The position numbers were made by a program, and so were the translations under genes. A stretch of DNA of 5,003 nucleotides from Gammaproteobacteria bacterium (GTDB lineage: Bacteria > Pseudomonadota > Gammaproteobacteria > SZUA-229), in assembly GCA_030641945.1 (NCBI GenBank), contig DAOWLL010000178.1:1-5003 (forward strand), read 5' to 3'. The notes beneath the pieces are model-generated. The model made no database searches and had not been told where the DNA came from. It saw nothing but the letters and a program-made list of their open reading frames with translations. Below are positions 1 to 5,003 of this stretch, piece by piece; the first letter of the stretch is position 1, and every line of letters starts with the position of its first letter.

Positions 1-799
1 CCGGGCGCATGGTAACCATCTCGTCGCTTACATCGGGTTTACCAGAGGGTATTGCAAATTGCATGATCAGGGCGGGTAATAAAAAGTTGACCACAGACGG
101 GATAAATAGATGGAAGAACGTCTGGAAATCAACCATGCCTTTCTGCCATACCATCAGCGTAGTAATGTCACCAAACGGACTGAAAGCGCCGCCGGCATTT
201 GCAGCAACAACAATGTTGACACACGAAACTGAAATAAAGCGCGTGTTGTCACCGCCAACAGCCATAACAACTGCGCACATCAGCAAAGCAGTGGTGAGGT
301 TATCCGCAATCGGTGATAGAAAAAATGCGAGTACGCCTGTCAGCCAGAACAGGCTGCGCAGACTGTATCCCTTGCGCACCATCCATGAACGCAGTGTATT
401 AAATACCTGGCGTTCTTGCATGGCGTTGATATAGGTCATCGCCACCAGCAGGAACAGCATTAGCTCGGCGTATTCGAGTAAGTCATGTCGAGCAGCTTGT
501 TCGGCAGCGTGTCCCATACCATGCTGGGTAGCAACATAGGCAACCATTGCCCATATAACACCTGCAGCCAGGATGACGGGCTTGGATTTACGCAACTGGG
601 TAAATTCTTCAGCCATGACGAACATGTATGCAATGACGAATATGGCCAGTGACAGGTAGCCAACAGTATGGGTGGTTAAATCCAGTGAGTGAGTTGATGT
701 GGCGTCACTCGCAAAAGCAAAGTCAGTAAAAAAGAGACTTAGAAAGGCAATAACGCTTTGTTTGTTAAGTGCGAAATTAACAATTCTTGATATTTTCAT
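1..799 (-). CDS. nhaD: NhaD-type Na+/H+ antiporter (N-terminal part, runs off left edge)
   Basis: Inner-membrane sodium:proton antiporter of the ArsB/NhaD ion-transporter superfamily, exporting Na+ in exchange for H+ to support salt and alkaline-pH tolerance. The frame is open from the ATG at 797-799 to the window edge, giving 266 codons, roughly the first half of a family member. Seen: a Sec-type N-terminus with a hydrophobic core at about residues 16-30 and an FAFA-SD cleavage-like site; hydrophobic spans at about 46-63, 74-92, 112-126, 146-182, 187-208 and 226-250; the segment EYAELMLFLLVAMTYINAM (109-127); the motif SPIADNLTTALL (162-173); and NAGGAFSPFGDITTLMVW (201-218). These match NhaD rather than NhaA, NhaB or NhaC from memory of the families. 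The ATG is supported by an AAAGAGA ribosome site at 806-812, six bases upstream. It follows msrA in the same direction but has its own strong promoter. Nothing looks broken; the C-terminus is simply outside the window. Confidence 0.88.
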   Translation of the reverse strand, partial: MKISRIVNFALNKQSVIAFLSLFFTDFAFASDATSTHSLDLTTHTVGYLSLAIFVIAYMFVMAEEFTQLRKSKPVILAAGVIWAMVAYVATQHGMGHAAEQAARHDLLEYAELMLFLLVAMTYINAMQERQVFNTLRSWMVRKGYSLRSLFWLTGVLAFFLSPIADNLTTALLMCAVVMAVGGDNTRFISVSCVNIVVAANAGGAFSPFGDITTLMVWQKGMVDFQTFFHLFIPSVVNFLLPALIMQFAIPSGKPDVSDEMVTMRP

Positions 800-805
800 G
801 TGAGA

Positions 806-812
806 TCTCTTT
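806..812 (-). promoter_or_regulatory. Ribosome binding site of nhaD
   Basis: On the minus strand AAAGAGA lies six bases before the nhaD ATG. It is the only good Shine-Dalgarno-like match near this start and fixes the start choice. A small inverted repeat (AGTAA, seven-base loop, TTACT; 813-829) sits directly upstream of it; with a five-pair AT-rich stem it is probably too weak to matter. Confidence 0.6.
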
Positions 813-892
813 AGTAATCATTGTTTACTGCCCATACACGACGACTGGAACTGTATAACAACCAGATGTTAACGGGTGAGAAAAAAGAGCAG

Positions 893-922
893 ATTATACT
901 GATGTGCTGATTGGGTTGTCAA
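893..922 (-). promoter_or_regulatory. Sigma-70 promoter for nhaD, consensus -35 and -10
   Basis: On the minus strand TTGACA (917-922) and TATAAT (893-898) are both exact consensus boxes, separated by 18 bases. This predicts transcription starting near 886 and a leader of about 87 bases before the nhaD ATG. The quality of both boxes suggests nhaD can be expressed strongly and independently of msrA. No operator or activator site was recognised nearby. The start point is predicted from spacing only. Confidence 0.75.
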
Positions 923-964
923 AATATATAAGTTATATCAATATCTTAGCGTGAACTTATTTGA

Positions 965-1615
965 TTAAATAACAATGCTGGCGGGGCAGCCAACACCTGT
1001 GCCGCCGAGCCCGCAATAGCCATCCGGGTTTTTGGCCAGGTACTGCTGGTGGTAGTCTTCAGCATAATAGAATTGTCCGGCAGCTATGATCTCAGTGGTA
1101 ATAGCGCCATAACCGGCCTTGCCAAGTTCGCTTTGAAACAGGGCGCGTGAAATTTCGGCCTGCCTGTGCTGCTCATCGTTGAAGGTATAAATGCCGGAGC
1201 GGTACTGCGTGCCGGCATCATTGCCCTGACGCATGCCCTGGGTCGGATCATGCGATTCCCAGAAAATCTTGAGCAGTTCCTCAAAGCTGATGATATTGGG
1301 ATCGTAGACCACGAGCACCACTTCGTTGTGCCCGGTTTTGCCTGTGCACACTTCCTGGTAGTTCGGATTCGGTGTATATCCTGCTGAGTAGCCGACAGTC
1401 GTGGTGAATACGCTTTCTGGTTGCCAGAACTTGCGCTCAGCACCCCAGAAACAGCCAAGTCCGAAAATAACCTGTTGCAGGTTCTCGGGAAAGGGCGGAG
1501 TCATCGGGTTGCCGTTGACGAAATGCGTGGTGGCAACAGGCATTTTCTGCTCGCGTCCCGGTAATGCTTCATCGGGTGAGGGCATAAGCGGATTTTTATG
1601 CATGAACATCGACAT
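965..1615 (-). CDS. msrA: Peptide-methionine (S)-S-oxide reductase MsrA
   Basis: Cytoplasmic repair enzyme that reduces methionine-S-sulfoxide, free or in proteins, back to methionine and is recharged by thioredoxin. Seen from the ATG at 1615 (216 residues): the catalytic motif GCFWG with nucleophile Cys55, [24 protein letters not shown] in two adjoining blocks, the [23 protein letters not shown] region, the AEDYHQQYL segment, and the C-terminal [12 protein letters not shown] holding two candidate resolving cysteines (201 and 210). The N-terminus (DEALPGR, then [11 protein letters not shown]) and the length match the approximately 212-residue E. coli-type MsrA. The start is uncertain: a GTG at 1630 and ATGs at 1609 and 1603 share the frame, and no start has a strong Shine-Dalgarno. 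I prefer 1615 because it best fits the E. coli N-terminus. No MsrB domain is fused. It is complete, ends in TAA and lies 206 bases after the YihY gene. Confidence 0.95.
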   Translation of the reverse strand: MSMFMHKNPLMPSPDEALPGREQKMPVATTHFVNGNPMTPPFPENLQQVIFGLGCFWGAERKFWQPESVFTTTVGYSAGYTPNPNYQEVCTGKTGHNEVVLVVYDPNIISFEELLKIFWESHDPTQGMRQGNDAGTQYRSGIYTFNDEQHRQAEISRALFQSELGKAGYGAITTEIIAAGQFYYAEDYHQQYLAKNPDGYCGLGGTGVGCPASIVI

Positions 1616-1650
1616 ATGCAGGATTATCACTAGTTCATATTCTTCGCCAG

Positions 1651-1681
1651 ATTATATGACAGCAGTATTTATATATTTCCA
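1651..1681 (-). promoter_or_regulatory. Possible promoter for msrA
   Basis: A perfect TATAAT lies at 1651-1656 on the minus strand, inside an AT-rich stretch just upstream of msrA. The best -35 candidate is TGGAAA (1676-1681), four of six matches with a long 19-base spacer. If used, the transcript would begin near 1644, leaving about 30 bases before the preferred ATG at 1615 or only about 14 before the alternative GTG at 1630. The weak -35 leaves room for an activator or another sigma factor, but no specific site was recognised. Confidence 0.4.
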
Positions 1682-1771
1682 CATATTTAAAGAATATTAG
1701 CTGGTGAGCTGCGAAATTAATCCAGGCCCTTGATGTGGCCGTTGCTGGTCATGCTGGTTGCTGATCATATC

Positions 1772-1797
1772 TACCCGGCTGGTATAAAGGCCGGGTA
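1772..1797 (-). terminator. Hairpin after the YihY gene, terminator-like but without U-tract
   Basis: TACCCGGC (1772-1779) and GCCGGGTA (1790-1797) form a perfect eight-pair stem, five pairs of it G-C, with a ten-base loop. It begins 25 bases after the YihY stop codon on the minus strand and sits between that gene and msrA. No run of T follows on either strand, so it is not a canonical intrinsic terminator. It may instead protect the 3' end of the upstream mRNA from exonucleases or give partial termination. Confidence 0.4.
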
Positions 1798-1821
1798 TAT
1801 TAATGTCGAATGATTGTTGTT

Positions 1822-3156
1822 TTACGCTGAGCTATAACTGCGCTCTACCAGGTCTAGCAGGGTCATATCTTCCAACGAGTTATTGATTGACTCGTTGATG
1901 TTTTGCAGCAGCTGGTCAACAGCATCATCAGATGCGACATTGTCGGGATTCAGGTGGGTGCTTTCCTGGGCGCTGCGCACTGCATCCCAGATATCACCTA
2001 TCTTTATATGTTCAAGTGATTTCCCGGGCAGGTAAACACGGTGTTTGTCGCAGCTTTCAGTAAGCAGGCCATGTTTTTCAAGCGGCCTTATAACGAGAGA
2101 AAGCGCCTCTGCTGCTATATCAAGATTCTTGCTTAGTTGCTGTTTTGTCAGTTTTTCGCTGTCACGGTGAAAACTCTGACCAATACGCAACATTAAAAGC
2201 AGGCCGATCTTTTCACGCAACCTTGCGCTGAGCCTGAGAACCTGCTGCCTGGAAGATGTACGTTCGGGGTGTTGATGATAAAAAGCAACGCTGGCGCCGA
2301 TCAATAATATTAGCCAGCTGATATACAGCCAGATCATAAAGATGATGGTAACGGCAAAACCGGAATAGATTGCCGAGTAGTTGGTAGAGCCGGCAATGAA
2401 CAGGGAAAATAACCAGCCTGTAATCTTCCACAACAGCGCCGCAACAACCGCGCCCGTGAAGGCAGACTTTAATTTTACTTTTTCATTCGGTACAAGAATG
2501 TAAATAAAGGTTATGGCGCCGGCAATAAGCAGAAAGGACGTGAGTTTACTGACGAGCCAGATCAGGGTGCCAAAGCCCTCCATAGATGCCAGTGCAGTGG
2601 CCACAGTCGATGTGCTTATCGAAGCTGTTAATCCGATACCGGTGAAGATCAATACCGGGCCAACCATGATGACACTGATGTATTCTGTTATGCGCTGTAT
2701 GATTCCGCGGTATTCTCTGATGCGCCATGTATTGTTCAAGGCCTGCTCGATTTTCGTCAGCAGCGAGATCACCGTGTAGAAAAGAAAAACAAGGCTGAGT
2801 GAGCCCAGTACCTTGACATTAACGTTATCAACGAAGCCGATAATTTTTTCGGTTATTTCAACGCCCTGTTCACCAAGTGGTTGAAGTAAATTGAGCAGCA
2901 GCGGTTCTACCTGGTTATGTACGCCGAATCCTTTAAGAACCGAAAAGCTGACAGCCAGCAGTGGAACCATTGACAACAGTGTTGTGTATACAAGCCCCAT
3001 GGCGCGAAGCGTTGGCAGGCCTTCTGAAATATCGCGTGCAGTTGCGATGAAGATACGCAGCATCTGAATAAGCCACGCCTGCCATCTATGCATAGAGGAA
3101 AGGCTGGTCTCCCAGATAAGAGTATTCAGCCAGTTTGTAATTGCGGCAAGCGTCAT
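1822..3156 (-). CDS. YihY/BrkB-family inner-membrane protein
   Basis: A 444-residue polytopic membrane protein of the YihY/virulence factor BrkB family, whose biochemical role is not established. The old name ribonuclease BN for this family is a misassignment; that activity belongs to the ElaC/RNase Z type protein. Seen: an amphipathic N-terminus, then hydrophobic spans at about residues 55-77, 116-135, 158-180, 197-222, 232-256 and 262-292. Family-like landmarks include LRAMGLVYTTLLSMVPLLAV (50-69), the NNTWR segment (141-145), ILVPN (220-224) and YSAIYSGFA (260-268). Residues about 300-444 are soluble; the stretch around LTKQQLSKNLDIAAEALS followed by LEKHGLLTE resembles a winged-helix fold, as found in longer family members. 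The ATG overlaps the TGA of the upstream thioredoxin gene (ATGA, 3153-3156) and lacks a good Shine-Dalgarno, pointing to translational coupling. Length is normal and the frame is intact. Confidence 0.88.
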   Translation of the reverse strand: MTLAAITNWLNTLIWETSLSSMHRWQAWLIQMLRIFIATARDISEGLPTLRAMGLVYTTLLSMVPLLAVSFSVLKGFGVHNQVEPLLLNLLQPLGEQGVEITEKIIGFVDNVNVKVLGSLSLVFLFYTVISLLTKIEQALNNTWRIREYRGIIQRITEYISVIMVGPVLIFTGIGLTASISTSTVATALASMEGFGTLIWLVSKLTSFLLIAGAITFIYILVPNEKVKLKSAFTGAVVAALLWKITGWLFSLFIAGSTNYSAIYSGFAVTIIFMIWLYISWLILLIGASVAFYHQHPERTSSRQQVLRLSARLREKIGLLLMLRIGQSFHRDSEKLTKQQLSKNLDIAAEALSLVIRPLEKHGLLTESCDKHRVYLPGKSLEHIKIGDIWDAVRSAQESTHLNPDNVASDDAVDQLLQNINESINNSLEDMTLLDLVERSYSSA

Positions 3157-4088
3157 TGGTTAATGCTGCTGGTTTCACGTTGTTTTAACCGCCAACCCTG
3201 GTAGTCGGACTCGGTCAGGTAGGCTTTTTTGTTGACATAATCGAGCACGCCCCAGAGCCGGTAGTATTGCACCACGGAATCAATACGAATAATTTCCTTG
3301 CCGTTGTAATCAAAAAAAATGATCGTTGGTGAATAGAACAGGTTGAGTTCCTTGGCCCATTCACGCGCAGTTGTTTCTCGCCCATCCGGGGTGATTACAG
3401 CTGTATCCAACCACATGTTTAATTGAACGGTTTCCATGTTATTAATTTCAACAAGCGCTTCTTCTTCGTTTAATGGGCCCGAGTGCAAAAGATCGCAGGC
3501 GTGGCAGTCGCCCTGTTCGAAAAAGACGGCAAGGTGTTTTGTTGCTGGCTGCTTGCTTCTGTCCAGGTTATAAGGTGGTTCAGAAAAGAATTCGCGTTCA
3601 TTCAGGCCGGCCAGCATAAAGAATGTGCCTGGCTCTGCGCGCTCAAGGTATTGCTTGAAAGATTCTTCCTTGTAAAAACCCTCGGTTACATACTGTAGCG
3701 CTGCCCTGAACTTGTAGGGTGGGTAATAGCCGCGAAGACGAAATACAGGCTTGCCATCAAGATCATAAAATACCAGTGAGGGCGTAAAGTTGGTTTTATA
3801 TCGGATAGACAGGTCGCGCTCGGTGTACGTCTCACCATTGGTGTCTATGATGTCTTCGATGCCCCAGATATCTATCGGGATGATGTCGTAGTGTTCGCGA
3901 ATGTAGTGTTCAATGTCGGGCGCGCCGATATTTACCTTCAGGAATTGCTCACAATAGGCGCAGCGCTTCTGCCCGAAATAAACCATGATGCCTGTTTTGC
4001 CGGTATCAGCGGCTTCCTTGATGTCCTCATTCAGGTCGCCAAGGCTGAGCTTGAACCAGTCAGGGTAAACCAGCTCCTGTTCGAGCAT
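3153..4088 (-). CDS. Tandem thioredoxin-fold protein, lacking its signal peptide in this frame
   Basis: A 311-residue protein with two thioredoxin-like domains. Domain 1 (about 15-140) has GQKRCAYC with cysteines 43 and 46 and a cis-proline-type TPS at 102-104. Domain 2 (about 180-295) has GDCHACDLL with cysteines 195 and 198 and SPT at 253-255. Both carry the FYDLDGKPVFR / FFDYNGKEIIR type strand after the cis-proline, so they look like copies of one fold. The role is probably dithiol-disulfide exchange or protein thiol reduction; substrate and partner are unknown. SoxW-like periplasmic thioredoxins are the nearest family I can suggest. The first available ATG is 4086-4088, with only a weak GGAA about 12 bases upstream. 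The same frame continues upstream into a signal peptide but is interrupted by TAA at 4107-4109, so the ancestral protein was almost certainly exported. The TGA overlaps the start of the YihY gene. It could be scored as a pseudogene spanning 3153-4220. Confidence 0.75.
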   Translation of the reverse strand: MLEQELVYPDWFKLSLGDLNEDIKEAADTGKTGIMVYFGQKRCAYCEQFLKVNIGAPDIEHYIREHYDIIPIDIWGIEDIIDTNGETYTERDLSIRYKTNFTPSLVFYDLDGKPVFRLRGYYPPYKFRAALQYVTEGFYKEESFKQYLERAEPGTFFMLAGLNEREFFSEPPYNLDRSKQPATKHLAVFFEQGDCHACDLLHSGPLNEEEALVEINNMETVQLNMWLDTAVITPDGRETTAREWAKELNLFYSPTIIFFDYNGKEIIRIDSVVQYYRLWGVLDYVNKKAYLTESDYQGWRLKQRETSSINQ

Positions 4089-4106
4089 GGTATCGTCAAA
4101 TTCCAG

Positions 4107-4220
4107 TTACTGATCGTCTCTGTCAGCATGGGCATTGGTCAGTATTAACAGGCAGACTGAAAGCAGCAGTGCTTTGAATAGTTGTCCACGCCGTTGTGGA
4201 ATACGTGTGTGTAATATCAT
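4107..4220 (-). other. Detached signal-peptide reading frame upstream of the tandem thioredoxin
   Basis: ATG at 4218-4220 opens 37 codons ending in TAA at 4107-4109, in the same frame as the thioredoxin gene. The peptide is a model Sec signal: basic N-region with arginines at 6, 10 and 11 and lysine at 16, hydrophobic core ALLLSVCLLILTNA (17-30), and an AHA-D cleavage site after residue 32. After the stop, 18 further bases encode LEFDDT and run into the ATG at 4088 without a frame change. Cys23 does not fit a lipobox because Val precedes it, so a lipoprotein is unlikely. No strong Shine-Dalgarno precedes the ATG. I read this as the true 5' end of the downstream gene, separated by one nonsense codon. 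Confidence 0.7.
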
Positions 4221-4325
4221 TATTGCGAATGAGTAAAAAATATATAGCTTTAATAGTACTATGAGATGTAACAAATGACAGCCTGCTTTAAGATAACTGC
4301 CTGTAAATATTGATTACGTGACACT

Positions 4326-4985
4326 ATGACAGACACAGAGATGAATAAATCGGCGCCAGAAGCGCTCATGTTGCTGGGTACACACTGTCCACACTGCCCG
4401 TCTGTACTGGGCAGCCTGTCAGATCTGGTGAAGCAGGGTGTGATTTCGAAACTGGAAGTGGTGAACCTTGAGCAACGGCCTGAAACAGGCAGGGAACTGG
4501 GTGTGCGCTCAGTGCCCTGGGTGAAAATCGGTCCGTTTGAGTTCTCAGGATTGCACAGCAAGGCCGAGCTGCAATCATGGGCCGAGCAAGCAGGTACTGA
4601 ACAGGGAACTACAAAATACTTCGAGCAGTTGCTGGGTGAAGGTGAAGTGATGCGGGTGCTCGGAATGATCGGCAAGGACCACAGTATGCTGCATGCGCTG
4701 ATAGGGCTGGTCAGCGATGCCGATACCAAAATCAATGCACGTATCGGTGCCGGTGTCATTATGGAGGACTACGAAGGCAAGCCGGAGTTGCTGGCATTAA
4801 TACCCGAACTGGGTGAGTTGACCAGGCACGAAGATGCGCGTGTGCGCAGTGATGCCTGTCATTATCTTTCGCTTACGCATGATGTTTCAGTGAAGCAGTT
4901 TGTCGAGCCTTTGCTCGATGATGAGCATGAAGAAGTGCGCGAAGTGGCCGAGGAGAGCCTTGCTGAATTAAATAATGCAGGCTGA
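4326..4985 (+). CDS. Thioredoxin-fold / HEAT-repeat fusion protein
   Basis: A 219-residue, apparently cytoplasmic protein with no signal peptide or membrane span. Residues about 12-90 form a small thioredoxin- or glutaredoxin-like domain: strand ALMLLGTHCPHC with the active-site pair Cys21 and Cys24 (CPHC, as in DsbA), then KLEVVNLEQRP, then GVRSVPWVKIG with the cis-proline at 64. Residues about 100-217 are helical, with HEAT-like repeats, clearest in HEDARVRSDACHYLSL (168-183) and DDEHEEVREVAEESLAEL (198-215); DADTKINARIGAGVIM (131-146) looks like a degenerate copy. HEAT repeats usually bind proteins, so the likely role is thiol redox exchange on a bound partner, but no partner is known. The ATG at 4326 was chosen over the in-frame ATG at 4341; only a weak GTGA precedes it. 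It diverges from the tandem-thioredoxin gene. Complete, ending in TGA. Confidence 0.8.
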   Translation: MTDTEMNKSAPEALMLLGTHCPHCPSVLGSLSDLVKQGVISKLEVVNLEQRPETGRELGVRSVPWVKIGPFEFSGLHSKAELQSWAEQAGTEQGTTKYFEQLLGEGEVMRVLGMIGKDHSMLHALIGLVSDADTKINARIGAGVIMEDYEGKPELLALIPELGELTRHEDARVRSDACHYLSLTHDVSVKQFVEPLLDDEHEEVREVAEESLAELNNAG

Positions 4986-5003
4986 TGCCGGTCCTTTAGT
5001 CAG

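Noticed and set aside
9..434. Open frame of 141 codons on the plus strand
   Set aside because: It lies antisense to nhaD, whose minus-strand frame gives a clear membrane protein with family motifs. The plus-strand product shows no recognisable domain.
928..960. Inverted repeat ATAAGTT / AACTTAT after the msrA stop, considered as a terminator
   Set aside because: The stem has seven pairs, only one of them G-C, with a 19-base loop, and the tract that follows runs into the nhaD -35 box. It is too weak to call in AT-rich sequence.
1084..1458. Second minus-strand open frame inside msrA
   Set aside because: It is the frame-shifted reading of msrA; the true frame carries GCFWG and the C-terminal cysteines across its full length.
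1822..3156. Annotation of the membrane protein as ribonuclease BN
   Set aside because: This is a historical misassignment of the YihY family; the sequence is a polytopic membrane protein with no nuclease motif.
4107..4220. Lipoprotein signal or regulatory leader peptide as explanations for the 37-codon frame
   Set aside because: LSVC does not fit a lipobox because Val is at the -1 position. There is no run of regulatory codons or attenuator hairpin, while the in-frame continuity and AHA cleavage site fit a Sec signal peptide.
4253..4262. Ten-base perfect palindrome ATAGTACTAT in the divergent intergenic region
   Set aside because: Several ten-base palindromes are expected by chance in 5 kb, it has no second copy nearby, and it matches no operator I recognise.
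4221..4325. Promoters in the divergent gap, for example CTGTCA-17-TACTAT on the minus strand or an ATGACA box on the plus strand
   Set aside because: The minus-strand pair matches only four of six bases in each box, and the plus-strand -35 has no -10 at a usable distance. Such matches are common by chance in AT-rich sequence.
4259..4759. Open frame of 166 codons on the minus strand
   Set aside because: It is antisense to the thioredoxin-HEAT gene, rich in Ser, Pro and Cys as expected from a shadow frame, and has no domain features.

Overview
The window looks like ordinary chromosome from a gammaproteobacterium, probably marine or salt-adapted. This is inferred from the proteins: a NhaD-type Na+/H+ antiporter, an MsrA whose N-terminus resembles the long E. 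coli-type enzyme, and a YihY/BrkB-family membrane protein with a C-terminal extension. Base composition is moderate, intergenic gaps are short and sigma-70-like promoter elements are visible. I see no rRNA, tRNA, CRISPR array, insertion sequence or phage gene.

Layout. Four genes lie on the minus strand; in transcription order from right to left they are as follows. (1) A protein with two tandem thioredoxin folds (3153-4088), preceded by a detached signal-peptide reading frame (4107-4220). (2) A YihY/BrkB-family membrane protein (1822-3156), overlapping gene 1 by four bases (ATGA). (3) msrA (965-1615). (4) The first 266 codons of nhaD, running off the left edge (1-799). nhaD has its own promoter with perfect consensus boxes (893-922). 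On the plus strand, diverging from the thioredoxin gene across about 105 bases, is a thioredoxin-HEAT repeat fusion (4326-4985). No gene-free stretch exceeds 300 bases; the gaps are 800-964, 1616-1821 and 4221-4325.

How the genes may work together. Three of the five genes concern thiol or methionine redox chemistry: MsrA reduces methionine sulfoxide, and two flanking genes carry CxxC thioredoxin-like domains. NhaD and the YihY protein are inner-membrane proteins. A common stress or cell-envelope theme is possible, but only the overlap of genes 1 and 2 is physical evidence of co-expression.

Most notable observation: the tandem-thioredoxin gene has a textbook Sec signal peptide upstream, in the same frame, cut off by a single TAA codon. 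The locus is therefore either a recent nonsense allele, a sequence error, or a reinitiation arrangement yielding a cytoplasmic form of a normally exported protein. I found no convincing wholly new system here.
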